Shown here one piece after another: positions 1 to 10,867 of a stretch of DNA of 64,000 bases. Each line of letters opens with the position of its first letter. Positions within the stretch are counted from its first letter, which is position 1. The notes beneath the pieces were generated by a model. That model was not told the DNA's origin, searched no databases, and saw only the letters and a list, made by a program, of their open reading frames with translations. A program made the translations under genes and the position numbers. This stretch comes from Climacium dendroides (lineage: Eukaryota; Streptophyta; Bryopsida; Hypnales; Climaciaceae). The DNA lies in the NCBI GenBank assembly GCA_950106755.1, contig OX467084.1:34661213-34725212 (forward strand), given 5' to 3'.

Positions 1-2850
1 GCTTGTTCATTTGCATAAGGTGGTTGGAGATGGTCCGATGGCTTGCCCGGACGTTGAAACATCTCACCTTCATCATTTGGTCCATCTTTCAACTATGGTA
101 AGTTCATTAGTACATTACAATAATATAACAATCCTTAATCCCTTAAGAACTAGGAGTGCAAAAAAACATGTTGCAAAAGTCACCTATTAGCGGCCATGTG
201 GTCCTTTAGGATTAATTTGTGCATCCAACCCAAAGGGGTTGGTTTCATAGATTCTTGAAAGTAACATCTCCAATCAAATTCAACTATAGACCAACCTTTT
301 GATACCATTTTTTTTTTGTCTCTATGAGATGCATATGTGAAGCTAATTTTTTAAATTTGAATGACAATTTATATGTGTAGGGTTTGTATTGGAGAATTTG
401 AAACTAAATAAAATAAATCAGGACCTAAAATGTTGTTTGAAGATTGAATCTAAAGTCCAAAACTAATAGCAAAAAATGACATTTGTATTTAGTGAATAGT
501 ATTCAATGTTCCATTTTGTCAATGATGGTTAATGAAAATTCTCATATAATATCATCTTTTAACACATTGAGCAAAAGAAAAAAAAAACTTGACATTTAAT
601 ATTCACAAGGAAGGTTGGATATTCAATATGTTCAATGTCTTTGTTATTAAATTTGATTTCATTTTCAAAGTAAAAGTACCCTGGTATAACATAATGAAAT
701 ATAGTGTATATAATTTGTGATGTCTCTTTATAAAGTTGAGCAAAATTGATGACACTACTTTCTTAGAGAAGTTTGTTGAAGCAAGTTTTTGTATCATCAC
801 CTCAATTTCAGCTGCTAATGCTTTCACTTCAAGCTCAGTGTATGCCACTCCAATGAGGTCCCGGTATGCCACAAGTGACATGGCATGACATGCGGCACAA
901 ACCTCTTTGTAAACTTGATGGCCTCTTCGGATCCTATCATCCATAGCTCAACAAATCAATCAATTTAGCCCCTAGATTTAATAGCACTTTTTTACTTGTG
1001 CACAACTTAACTCTAGAATGTTGGATTGGTCATCATAAAAATAATCCTTGTAGATACAATGTGAATCATCTACTGCCCCCCTCCCATTTGAGAATTCATG
1101 AGAGGTCAAATACAGGGTAAGACCTCCTTTTTGCATATAAAATTTCAAAGATAAACATGTGCACTTTTGTCGTACATAGAAGGATTTTCTGTCATCCATT
1201 GGCCACTTTTAGGCTACCACATTGGTACAAGGTTAAAATGATATTCAAGAAACTTGAGATACCATACACAATAACCATGTAACAAGTTTATTCCATTGAA
1301 AACAAAATTAGGAATAATTGTGTGTTTACATCACTTAAGGATTCTAACAAATCAACTAATCGAAAATGACACTTGTTTATTTGTTTTCAAAATAACAATA
1401 ATATTAAATTTAATTAGCTTATGTTATTAATATGAACAATTCTTCCAAATTATCACTAATAGAAAGATGGTGTGCATAAATAAGGGAAATGATTACAAAA
1501 GATCCACAATTGGTCTAATTAGTCATTTCTTGAGGATCTTTTTTTGGTCTACACAAGTCATATTTGCACTAGGGTGTATTAAAATTTGATTTGTTGTTGT
1601 GACAATTAGATGCTTTTCTCATTTGGATTCTCTCATGGATAGACATGTACATTCTCTAATCGTGAAGAAAAGCACAAAGTATAGCACCAAGGAATAGAAT
1701 TTTCCTAGTTACTTATTTAAATGTGCATTTGTTAGTTCATTTTGTAATTGAATTTAATATTGTAGTTATATTTTTATGAATTGCTTTAGAAATGAAGACT
1801 TCTATGGTACAATGAGTCAATAAATCATACAATCGTATAAGATGGGGTGTGCTAAATGTATCATATAGGATGATGTTGAATATTTCAAACTACTAACAAT
1901 GAACATTTCAACCCTAAAACAATATGTCCATCACCATGATCATTAGCCAAAAAATTCTTCTCTAAGAAGATAAAATAGTTGCATTCCTTATTTTTGAACG
2001 TGGAAAGTCGTTCATCAAGACACTTTGAGTCCTCTACAATATCACACGATTAAGGTGGTGATGCTTTCGAAGTGCTTCCATGAATCAAAATTTTCAACTT
2101 CCAAAATTTATAACAACTTACACGAAAACTTACACAAGACTCCAAGAAATGCGAGTCAAAATGGGTTGGACGCAACTTAAATTTTCCTTCAATCCCCCCC
2201 CCCCCTCTTTTCACGAGTGGAAATTTGGTTCATAATGACAAAAGAAATGACCGCAAAAAGACTCACACCTTATCTAATCCATCATTGAGGTGTTCTTGTG
2301 GATCATTTCCCTTAAATTGTGACCATGATTCCAATAGTGAGATTCTTTAGCAAAAAGGTCTAATCCCTTCAAAAAGGGATCACAAGGACACTTTTTGGAA
2401 ACCCCTCCTAATTGTAGTCATACACAATGTTTGTGGAGAACCGCCAATTAGTTCATTCTTAGCTGGTGGAATTGGTAAAAAAACACCCTTTACAGTTTGA
2501 AAATGTCAAGAAAAAATCTATAAAATTTCTGTTAAATTTAAAGTAAAAAAATTAGAGAAACACCCCAAAACTTGGTACTTAAAAAACCAGTTCAATATGG
2601 GAATCAAAGGAAAAAAGCTCGTAAAACTCGGAAAAATAAATCTCAAAGGAGACTCACGAGGAGTGATCGTAGCTGCTGAACCAGCCGTCGTGAGCCCATG
2701 GATACGAGGGCGCTGCCAGACCATGTTCCGCCTCGTCCGCATAAGCTGAGCCTGCCATCGCAAGCATCCCCAATGCAGCTGCCCCCACAATAGCCATGGT
2801 GTTGGACCCTTTCCATGCCCCGGAGCTCCTCGCCGGGTGCAACGACGAAC
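1..2850 (-). CDS. CYC1: Cytochrome c1 (complex III heme subunit), partial at window edge
   Basis: Encodes the membrane-anchored c-type cytochrome of mitochondrial complex III, which passes electrons from the Rieske protein to cytochrome c. Exons on the minus strand are 2658-2850, 801-933 and 1-92, continuing beyond the left edge. Junction phases agree. The exon at 2658-2850 gives the end of the presequence, a short hydrophobic stretch ([15 protein letters not shown]), the cleavage region [11 protein letters not shown], then YPW and SSYDHS. The next exon completes [15 protein letters not shown] and carries the heme-binding CAACH. The last exon starts [10 protein letters not shown]. The methionine ligand, C-terminal membrane anchor and stop lie outside the window. 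Introns of 708 and 1724 bp are long for this window. The normally conserved GKLSDR reads GKPSDH here, so a diverged copy or early pseudogene is possible. The identity of the family is certain. Confidence 0.9.
1159..1213. repeat. Fragment of the 6496-6858 MITE family
   Basis: This short stretch inside a cytochrome c1 intron reads gtgcacttttgtcgtaca...gtcatccattggccac. It matches the right terminal arm of the MITE at 6496-6858 (gttgcacttctatcctacat...gtcatccatcggac). Only one arm is visible. Confidence 0.45.
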
Positions 2851-2880
2851 CTTCCGCATAATTTGTGGTGCTTGTTTTCG

Positions 2881-3734
2881 GAAGCAAATTCGCAATCACG
2901 CAGCCACAATTCTGTATGGCAACATGAAGATTGAAGTTGGATATCTTCGGGTGTCAAGATAACTATTTTATACCTAATTTAGAGGACCGTATATTTTTTT
3001 TTGCTGCCACAATTTAGGAGCCTCGCTATTTTTGTGCCACTATGTATTAGTAGTGTACACTTCAAACTTTCAAATGTAATCCATTGGTATATAGTCGGGA
3101 GCAAATTTGCAATCACACAGTCACACTTCTGTTTGGCAACATGAAAACCGAAGTTGGATATCTTTGGGTGTCAAGATAACTATTTTATACCTAATTTAGA
3201 GGACCATATATTTTTTTTGCTACCATAATTCAGGAATCTCTTTATTTTTGTGCCACTATGTATTAGCAATGTACACTTCAAACTTTCAAATGTAGTCCAC
3301 TAGTATATAGTTGGAAGCAAAGTTGCAATCACCCATCCACAATTTTGTATCAACATGAAAACCAAAGTTGGACATCTTAGGATGTCAAGATAACCATTTT
3401 ATACCTAATTTAGGAAACCCTATTTTTTTTGCTGCCACAATTCAGAAGCCTCTTTATTTTTTTGTCACCATGTATTAGCAATGTACACTTCAAACATTCA
3501 AATGTAATCCAGTAGTATATAGTTGGAAGCAAAGTTGCAACCACCCATCCACGATTTTGTATCAACATGAAAACCAAAGTTGGACATCTTTGGATGTCAA
3601 GATAACCATTTTATACCTAATTTAGGAAACCCCATTTTTTTGGCTGCCACAATTCAGAAGCCTCTCTATTTTTGTGCTGCTATGCATTAGCAATGTACAC
3701 TTCAAACTTTCAAATGTAATCCATTGGTACGTAG
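2881..3734. repeat. Tandem array, four units of about 213 bp
   Basis: Four imperfect copies stand head to tail: 2881-3094, 3095-3310, 3311-3522 and 3523-3734. Each begins gaagcaaa(t/g)t, contains a run like gtcaagataaC/T(c/t)attttatacct, a poly-T stretch followed by gctgccacaatt, then cacttcaaactttcaaatg, and ends (g)tatatag. Units C and D are most alike; unit A is next to the cytochrome c1 exon. The array probably lies inside an intron. No coding potential is seen in it. Confidence 0.9.
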
Positions 3735-4156
3735 TCGCTACAAGGTGACACTAATAGGCTCTCTTCGATCTTATTGCAACCTAGTTGATATAATCCTTTG
3801 AACATGAGAGAAGTTTAGGTTTCTTATACGATTGGATTTGTTTCAAGTATTTCTATAGTGAATACTTAGAAGATTGATAGTTTATTCATAGAGTGTTGAA
3901 AAAATACACTCTTAGAGAATATAGAATCTTCTTTCAATTGTTTTGAATAAAATCCAAGAAAAACTACAAAAATTTGATGAGTAGAACCGGATGGGTATGG
4001 CATCAAATTACTTCCCATATACATTTTTTCAGGCAGTTAATTGTCAATTCTATAATTGATATTCCAAGCATGATTCGGAGTCTCTTACTTGTGAAAAACA
4101 TGCAACATCTCTTTTCTTTTTCCATACTCCAAAATTTCTTGCGATAAATGACGTAC

Positions 4157-4202
4157 CCCCACCGCAATTGATGCTACCATAAACCACCCTCCTTGCAGCC
4201 AT
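4157..4202 (-). CDS. CYC1: Tentative first exon of the cytochrome c1 gene
   Basis: The exon at 2658-2850 has no in-frame ATG before an upstream stop, so a first exon must lie further up. On the minus strand an ATG at 4202 opens MAARRVVYGSINCGG, an arginine-bearing, acid-free stretch suited to a mitochondrial presequence. It ends at a strong donor (G|gtacgt) in phase 1. That phase fits an acceptor at 2851 (gcggaag|GT), giving [13 protein letters not shown] across the junction. The weak point is that the acceptor lacks a good pyrimidine tract. A cDNA would decide. If correct, intron 1 (2851-4156) contains the whole tandem array described separately. Confidence 0.4.
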
Positions 4203-6495
4203 CGGATGTAAGCCTCAAACTATAAGCTCCTTCTTTTCACCACAAATTATATCAATTTTTCTTGAAGCAATTAATTGATAGAATTTGTTTCTCATGCAAC
4301 AAATGCAACTTCCCTACTCACCAATCATAACAAACTTAGTATTGTGCCATTGCACCGAGTTTCAATTTTTTTGTTGCATTGAAAGTGAAGATGATAAAAC
4401 ATTGTAATAGATCACCATATTTGATTCTCAAATTCTTGAGCTACATCAAGTCATATAGTCGCTACTTCCAAAATGAGGCACCTAGGATAGCTCTTGCTAC
4501 CTAAGCCTTCATGTCTTAATAGCCTACAATAGAACTAACCCCAATAGACTCTTCATTCACGTTGGTCATACATACAACTAGAGTTACTCGATCTTCTTTT
4601 TTTGTGTATCAATGCAAAATGAAGACTCCAATGAGAGCTTTAATTGGTTTGTGTAGTGATGTCAGATTCATCTATTTTGGAAATGAAGGTAAAATGAAGA
4701 CTGCATCCTCAATTTCAATGCAATGCCTAAAGAGAATGTGGAAATTATGAAGTTACTCACATTAATTGTGCATGCACACAATCTCCACTTTTGGCTCTAG
4801 TTGACTATCTTTACTATCTTGACATGATTTTAGGGATTCACCCTTATGTTGTGTAGCCGTTGTACAAGGCATGGCTATGTTAGGGCTTGCATTGACTATG
4901 GTATGGAACAACATTAGTCCACTATTGTTGTAAGAGAGTTAGATTGTTGTTCATCATTGTAGAATGAAATATTTGTTTATTTATTTGGATGCATTAGGAA
5001 AAATCTAGGCCTCATAGAGGCTGCATGGTTTGCACTTTTTGAAGTGCAATTACAGAAAAAAATTATTTTTTAATTTTTTGAATCTGACATGGCACTACTG
5101 ATGCCACATCAGATTGTCTTTTAAAAAAATATATATTTTTAAAAAAAATTATTTAAATTTTTTTTATTTAATTTAATTTTATTATTTTGAAAATATTTTT
5201 TTCAATAAATACTTTTTTCTATACTTGCACTATCGGGGTGCTGAAAACTTGGCTGAAAATTAGAAATTGCTAGCCTTTTTAGACCTTGAAACTTTTCCTA
5301 ATGTTAGCTTTTCATTAAGTATACTATTTGGTGATTTCCACCAATTTCTCAACCATTGATATAAGTTAGAGGTTTGATTTTAAAAAGTTTGTCTTAAGGG
5401 GTGAGAGAAATTGCATATTTTCTATTTTCTATTTTAGTAATTAATTATAAATGAATATGAATTCTACTATTCTATATTAATTAATTATATAGATATTTTG
5501 GAAGAATTGCAATTATTTTTTATGATTCTTTTAAAAGTGATATTTCTACCTTTAGTCCAAGTGCATAGGGAATAGAGTGATTTTGATATATATATTTTCA
5601 AAATCCTATGAGCTCAAACTAAAGATATACAATAAAATTATTTTGAAAAATTTATTATAAATAATTGAGATCCTTCCGAAATATCTATATCATTGATTCA
5701 TGCAAAATATATTTTTTCTTTCTATTGATATATTACATAAATTTTTCTTGCATCTTCTTCATGAATCCATTACTAATTGGATGAATTGCACTTCTTAAAA
5801 CATTCATCATTCATACAATGGATGCTTAAATGCTAAGGGCTAATTTGGCCAATACTACACTTCATAGCTAAGGAGGATTTTAAAAAAAAAGAAAAACATC
5901 TCCAAAATAATAGAATCTATTTTTAGATTTTTGGGGTCACCCTTGCCCACTAGCAACAATAGTAATCAAAACCACAATAAGCCACAATGAACATAAATTT
6001 TTTTGATTTTTATAGATCACTTGTGTTGCACTCAATTAGAAGAAGAAGCATATTTACAATGTTTGGGTTACCTTATTTACTGCAATAAGAAAAATAAAGC
6101 AAATTCTTAGCCCTAATTCAAATAAAATTGGTAAATTTGTATTTTTTAGGAAAGGTGTCCCACCCCCTTTTCTTAAACTTGAAAACTCCTACAAGCATCA
6201 TGTCTAGGCCGAAGGTTGGATTTTTAGTTGGTAATGGTAATTACATCACTTAATCCATAATTTTGGGATATTTTTTTGAGTTTAATTAGCTATTTTCTTC
6301 TAATTCTCATATTGCTTTGATTTTTCATTCATTTCTTAAAAATAATTTTTACTCCACATAGAAATTTTATAAAATTTTGAACATGATTTTTTTTTCCAAA
6401 TTTTTGTGAATTGCAATTTTTTCCAATTCCATCAACTAACAATAAACTAACCGCAGATTCTTTGTTTCTTTTTGCCCTTAACCCTTAACCCTTAA
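4203..6495. other. AT-rich intergenic DNA, no gene seen
   Basis: Only short chance frames occur. A hairpin with 14-bp arms (5081-5094 and 5102-5115; aatctgacatggca against tgccacatcagatt, one mismatch) lies beside AT-only sequence and may be part of an old MITE. Three CCCTTAA units stand at about 6475-6495, directly before the MITE. Nothing else is recognised. Confidence 0.6.
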
Positions 6496-6858
6496 GTGTT
6501 AAGGCGGATGTTTTGCGTCCGATGAATGACAAGAAATTCTCTTGTGTAGGACAAAAATGCAACTATTCATCCTCCGAAATGAAGGAGGAAAAGGGAAATC
6601 TTTTAAAGTAGTTTGACTCCCAATGAATATATTTTTTTATTTTTTAAAACTAGATGATGTCACACGGTTCCAAAAGGGCTGATTTCGTTTAAGGGTTAAA
6701 GGATGACGGGTTGACTTTGGAAATCATCAGTTTTTATGACCGTGTGAAGCATTGGCTTAAAAAATTATAAAAGCACTCATAGTTGCACTCATAGTTGCAC
6801 TTCTATCCTACATAAAGAGATCCTCTGTCATCCATCGGACGCATCGACGTTTAACGAC
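6496..6858. mobile_element. MITE-like element with ~70-bp terminal inverted repeats
   Basis: The left arm 6496-6568 (gttaaggcgg...gcgtccgatgaatgac...tgcaact) is the imperfect reverse complement of the right arm 6790-6858 (agttgcac...gtcatccatcggacgc...gtttaac). The interior is short and non-coding. A reverse-oriented partial copy lies at 59985-60112 and an arm fragment at 1159-1213, so this is a dispersed family. It sits in the 5' flank of the GT64 gene. No clear target-site duplication was found. Confidence 0.75.
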
Positions 6859-7529
6859 CAACGCGGTAGTAGGTACGCAAAGATGCCGCCCCACATACGG
6901 TCCCCACAATATTCTGCGCAACCCCAACAAGTCCACTAAAGTGGCAGGCGCTCACCGCGCTCCGGCACACGGTTTGCCCGCTTACCGCTCGCGGCGTGTC
7001 GTGAAAATTCTCTTCGCAGCTCGTCCATAAACTTCGTTCTCCTCTCCCACAAGCAAATCCTCGCCGCTACCATTGTTCATTTTCCTTTGCAACCAATCCA
7101 ATTCTCCATCACTGTCATGAATGAATAAAGCCCCACCAACATCGGATCACAGCATCTCAGAAACAATAATCACTCTCTCTTCCTCGCAAAACATCCCGCA
7201 CTCATCACGGATCCAAGTTTCTGTGAGGAATCCAAGTTCTGTTAAGGGATCTAAGTTCTGAGTCCTTCATTCAGTTTCTTCCTCTCCGTCTCTCACCTGG
7301 AGAATTCGAAACCCCAGTTGTAGTGAACCCTAGAACGACACTTGTACCCCCGGAATCGTGTTTCGGTTTCTGTTTTTCTCCTCACTTTTGGATTCTCAGC
7401 GTTTTTTGCGGGACGCAGAAGAGGCCTTAATTTTTTGGATACTTGTGGATGCGTGATTTTTGTAGTGTTGTGGTCATTGTGGTCGTGGTGTTTCTGGTTG
7501 TGGCCTATGGATAGCGTACTTCGGCGTAG

Positions 7530-10500
7530 ATGGATTCCATGTTAGGGTTTTGTAACAACTCTTCGTCCTTCAAGGAGAAGGTGGCCATGAAGTCGGGGTA
7601 CCGCGATCGGTCGTTTGCGCGGTGGCGAACTTATGTGTTCAGCTGCACCGGAAGCGCCTACAGAATCAAGCTGTTGATTCTGTTGTGCCTCTTGTTAGGG
7701 TCTTTTCTTTTCATCAATCGTGCTTCAGTGATCATGGGGTGGAGTCACGATGATAAGACACCGAGAACCGTAACCCCGAGGTGCTGGTTCTTAGCATTGA
7801 AAAACCTTTCCAATTCTATGTCTGGTTTCGTTTCTTCAGTGTTTGGGGTTTAAGGCACGGTAGATTAATTTGTGAAGCGAATGATTTTACTCTTTACTTT
7901 TTTTGAGAAGTCTTGATTACTTACTCGGTGTTTGCTTGTCATTATACAGTGGATGTTGTTTTTGCCAAGCACCTTGGATAGAATACGTTTCTTTATGGTT
8001 TTTGCTTCGCTTGGCTTCGCCTTTCGAAGCTTTTTGAGAAAGTCAGTGAGGAGCGACTTCACTGTATCTTATGTTTTAGATTTTGATTGCTTGTTTTAGA
8101 GTTCGTTTGCTTGAGTACGTTCTGCACTAGGTTTGGGATTTGTGGTTGGTGTAACATTCTTTTTTGACATTACTATACATGGAATATAATTTCTTAATGT
8201 GTTAGTTTCGTTTCCTACGCAGGCCTGGGTTTACAGTGCTGATAAACACGTGGAAACGATACGATCTATTGAAGCGCTCAGTCTCCCACTATTCCACATG
8301 TCAAGGGGTGGACGCGATTCGAGTGGTATGGAGTGAGCCTGATGTGCCCTCGGAAAGTCTCCGAAGCAAAGTAGAAGGCTTGGTACTGAAAGGCTCTCGG
8401 AAAACAGGTCGGCACGTCAGCTTTCAATTTGATATTCATGTGAACGACGATCTGAACAACAGATTCAAGCCGCTGGATGGACTCGGCACGGATGCTGTAT
8501 TGTCGATCGATGATGATGTACTGGTGCCCTGCTCTAGTTTGGAGACTGCGTTCGATGTGTGGACGAGTGCTCCGGATAGCATGGTTGGCTTTGTTCCTCG
8601 TATGCACTGGGTGAAACCCAAGGTGAGCACGTGGATAAACTGAGCCTTTCTTCTTAACCCCCGAGCGCTCCGAAGTCCATAATCTGGATCATGAACAGAG
8701 TGTTTCAGAGCTAAAATAACTTCCCTTTCATTCATCCAGAGTCGTACTTGAATCTTTAAAAGACAATCTTGAATCTACCTTTATGACGAGTTTGATGACT
8801 TGAAGTAAATAATGTACTTGTTCAAAGATATTCAAAAACATTTGGAAAATTTTAAATATGGAATCAGGCGTTAAAGGGGGGGAATTTATTATCTGGATAA
8901 ATTTCACCTGCTTTTGTTTCTGAGGTTCTTTTGCTAATCTTCTGCTGTATTATGAACTTGCTAAGTTTAAGTCCAAGCTACCTCTGGTCCCGTTGCAATA
9001 TGACAATGGCAACCCGGAGTTCACCTGGCCTACCTTCATCTTTATCCTAATGGTGCATATTCTTGTTGTATCTTATCTGGAAAGCGAAACCTATGTCTTG
9101 AATTCTGAGTTTCATTTATGTTGTATATTTCGTTAGTATTCGATCAAGGATCAAACGTATTTTTTAATATAATGTGATTGACATTTAGTTCTGGCGTTCC
9201 GTTCAGGACTCTTTGTTTTGTAGAGCATCTATCAATGTTTGCACATTCTGCGTTCAAAGTTTATGTAATGGAGTTTTATGGCACTTGATTGATGGTAGGA
9301 GACGATGAAAAGTCTTAAACTAGTCGCATACTGAGAGCCTTATCAGCATATGTGTTGACTTTAGCTTTTTCCTTTCTTTTTCCTGTTGACCTCCCTGAGA
9401 TAAAATGTGATGAGTATTTGCCTTCGGAAAGACTGGTTGTTCACTTCTTCTATGTGATCTGCATGCTCAGAGGGATCCTCTTGGAAATGATCAATACAGC
9501 TATGGAGGATGGTGGTCAGTGTGGTGGACGGGCACCTACAGTATGGTGCTTTCAAAAGCTGCTTTTATTCATAATAAGTATTTCGAGGTCTACACAAATG
9601 ATTTTCCTGCGTCGCTTCGGAAGTATGTGAAAGACAGAAGGTATGTGGAAAGTTTTTTTCAAATAATTTGGGGATTAAGAATTGTGTCTCTAATCAATTG
9701 CATTTTCGTTGCTTGACCGTGTTTGAAAAGAGTTTGGTTAGGACCCGCCCTTCTTAGAATCCAGTAATCGAGATTACGGCGGGTTGCAGGAATTGCGAGG
9801 ATATTGCCATGTCTTTCTTGGTTGCGAATGCAACTGGCGCTCCTCCTATATGGGTAAAAAGTATGTCATTCTTGACCATGCTACTTATCACTTTTGTTTC
9901 TGATTCTAACACTTTGGACAATTTTCTACACTTATCACGTAAATCATCTTTCGAGTTGAGTTTCCCTTTTGTTTAGTTCCCAGCTTCATGCTCCAAAATC
10001 TACAGCGCTTAGTAAATTATATCAATCACAATTTCTGACTGTGAACAATGAACTGCTCCAAAACTCGTAAGGCTCTGCTTTTATTGACCGTCTATGAGTT
10101 ATTTTTTAATAAACAGATTCTTGTGTATTGTTGCTCCTTGTATGTGGTCGTAACGTAGGAGTCACTGTTATGTCAATTATCTCTACTGCAAGGGAAAAGA
10201 CTAATCATTGGTTCATAAATGTAGGAAGTTCTGCTACCCATTGAAAATGAGGCATGTGTTTTAATACCACTATGGTAGCAACTTGTTTGGGTCCATCATT
10301 CCAAAGAATGAATTTTGGATGCCTAGTAGAATTGGAACATATGGATATAGGAATATTGGCATTCTAAGATCGTGCCATTCTAAGTTTGCATTTGCTGAAG
10401 TGTTCAGAGTACCGTACCCCTTGGTCAGTTTCAACACTTGTGTATCGAATGGTTTGATTTTGAAATTCAGATTGTACGAAATGTCATTTTCCTATTTTCT

Positions 10501-10867
10501 AAATTCTAGCGTTGTAGGTTTCACGAAGAACTAAAACCTTTGAATAGAATTTTCTTTGCTTTTCGGATACTGGTTTACAAATTTATCGATTTTCGGACAT
10601 GCTTCGAATTTGCTCAATTAGTTACGAAACTGACCCAGACGTAGGGTATCTCTCAGAACGCCTTTATACATTCAGGAAATTGACCATCTATTTGTTGGTG
10701 TTGCAGCCGCAGTTTACGAGATTGGATCAACAGGTATTAGCAGCCTCCAAGGCCACAGTGAGCACAGGACAGACTGTATCAACTATTTTGTTTCTCTTTT
10801 GGGGTCGATGCCTCTCGTAGCCACACATGTAAAAGTGGCTGATGCACGCCACCTCTGGTTCTGGTGA
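7530..10867 (+). CDS. GMT1: GT64 glycosyltransferase, GMT1/EPC1-like
   Basis: Five exons (7530-7780, 8223-8622, 9471-9640, 9790-9860, 10707-10867) encode 350 aa with all phases consistent. Residues 47-63 form one hydrophobic segment after a basic N-terminus, the type II topology of Golgi glycosyltransferases. The catalytic domain starts at PGFTVLINTW (about 85). It has the metal/nucleotide-sugar motif SIDDDVLVPC (DDD at 180-182), then GGWWSVWWTGTYSMVLSKAA, RNCEDIAMSFLVANAT, AVYEIGSTGISS and a C-terminal LWFW. These mark plant GT64 proteins. In Arabidopsis the EPC1/GMT1 member is known to mannosylate glycosyl inositol phosphorylceramide sphingolipids. Assignment to that clade rather than its sister GT64 is inferred. 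A second in-frame ATG at 7587 is an alternative start. Two short upstream ATG frames (7449-7514 and 7507-7545) precede or overlap the chosen start and could damp translation. Confidence 0.88.

Noticed and set aside
6475..6495. Three CCCTTAA units resembling telomeric repeats
   Set aside because: The plant telomere unit is CCCTAAA; only three variant units are present, so this is a short repeat beside the MITE rather than an interstitial telomere.
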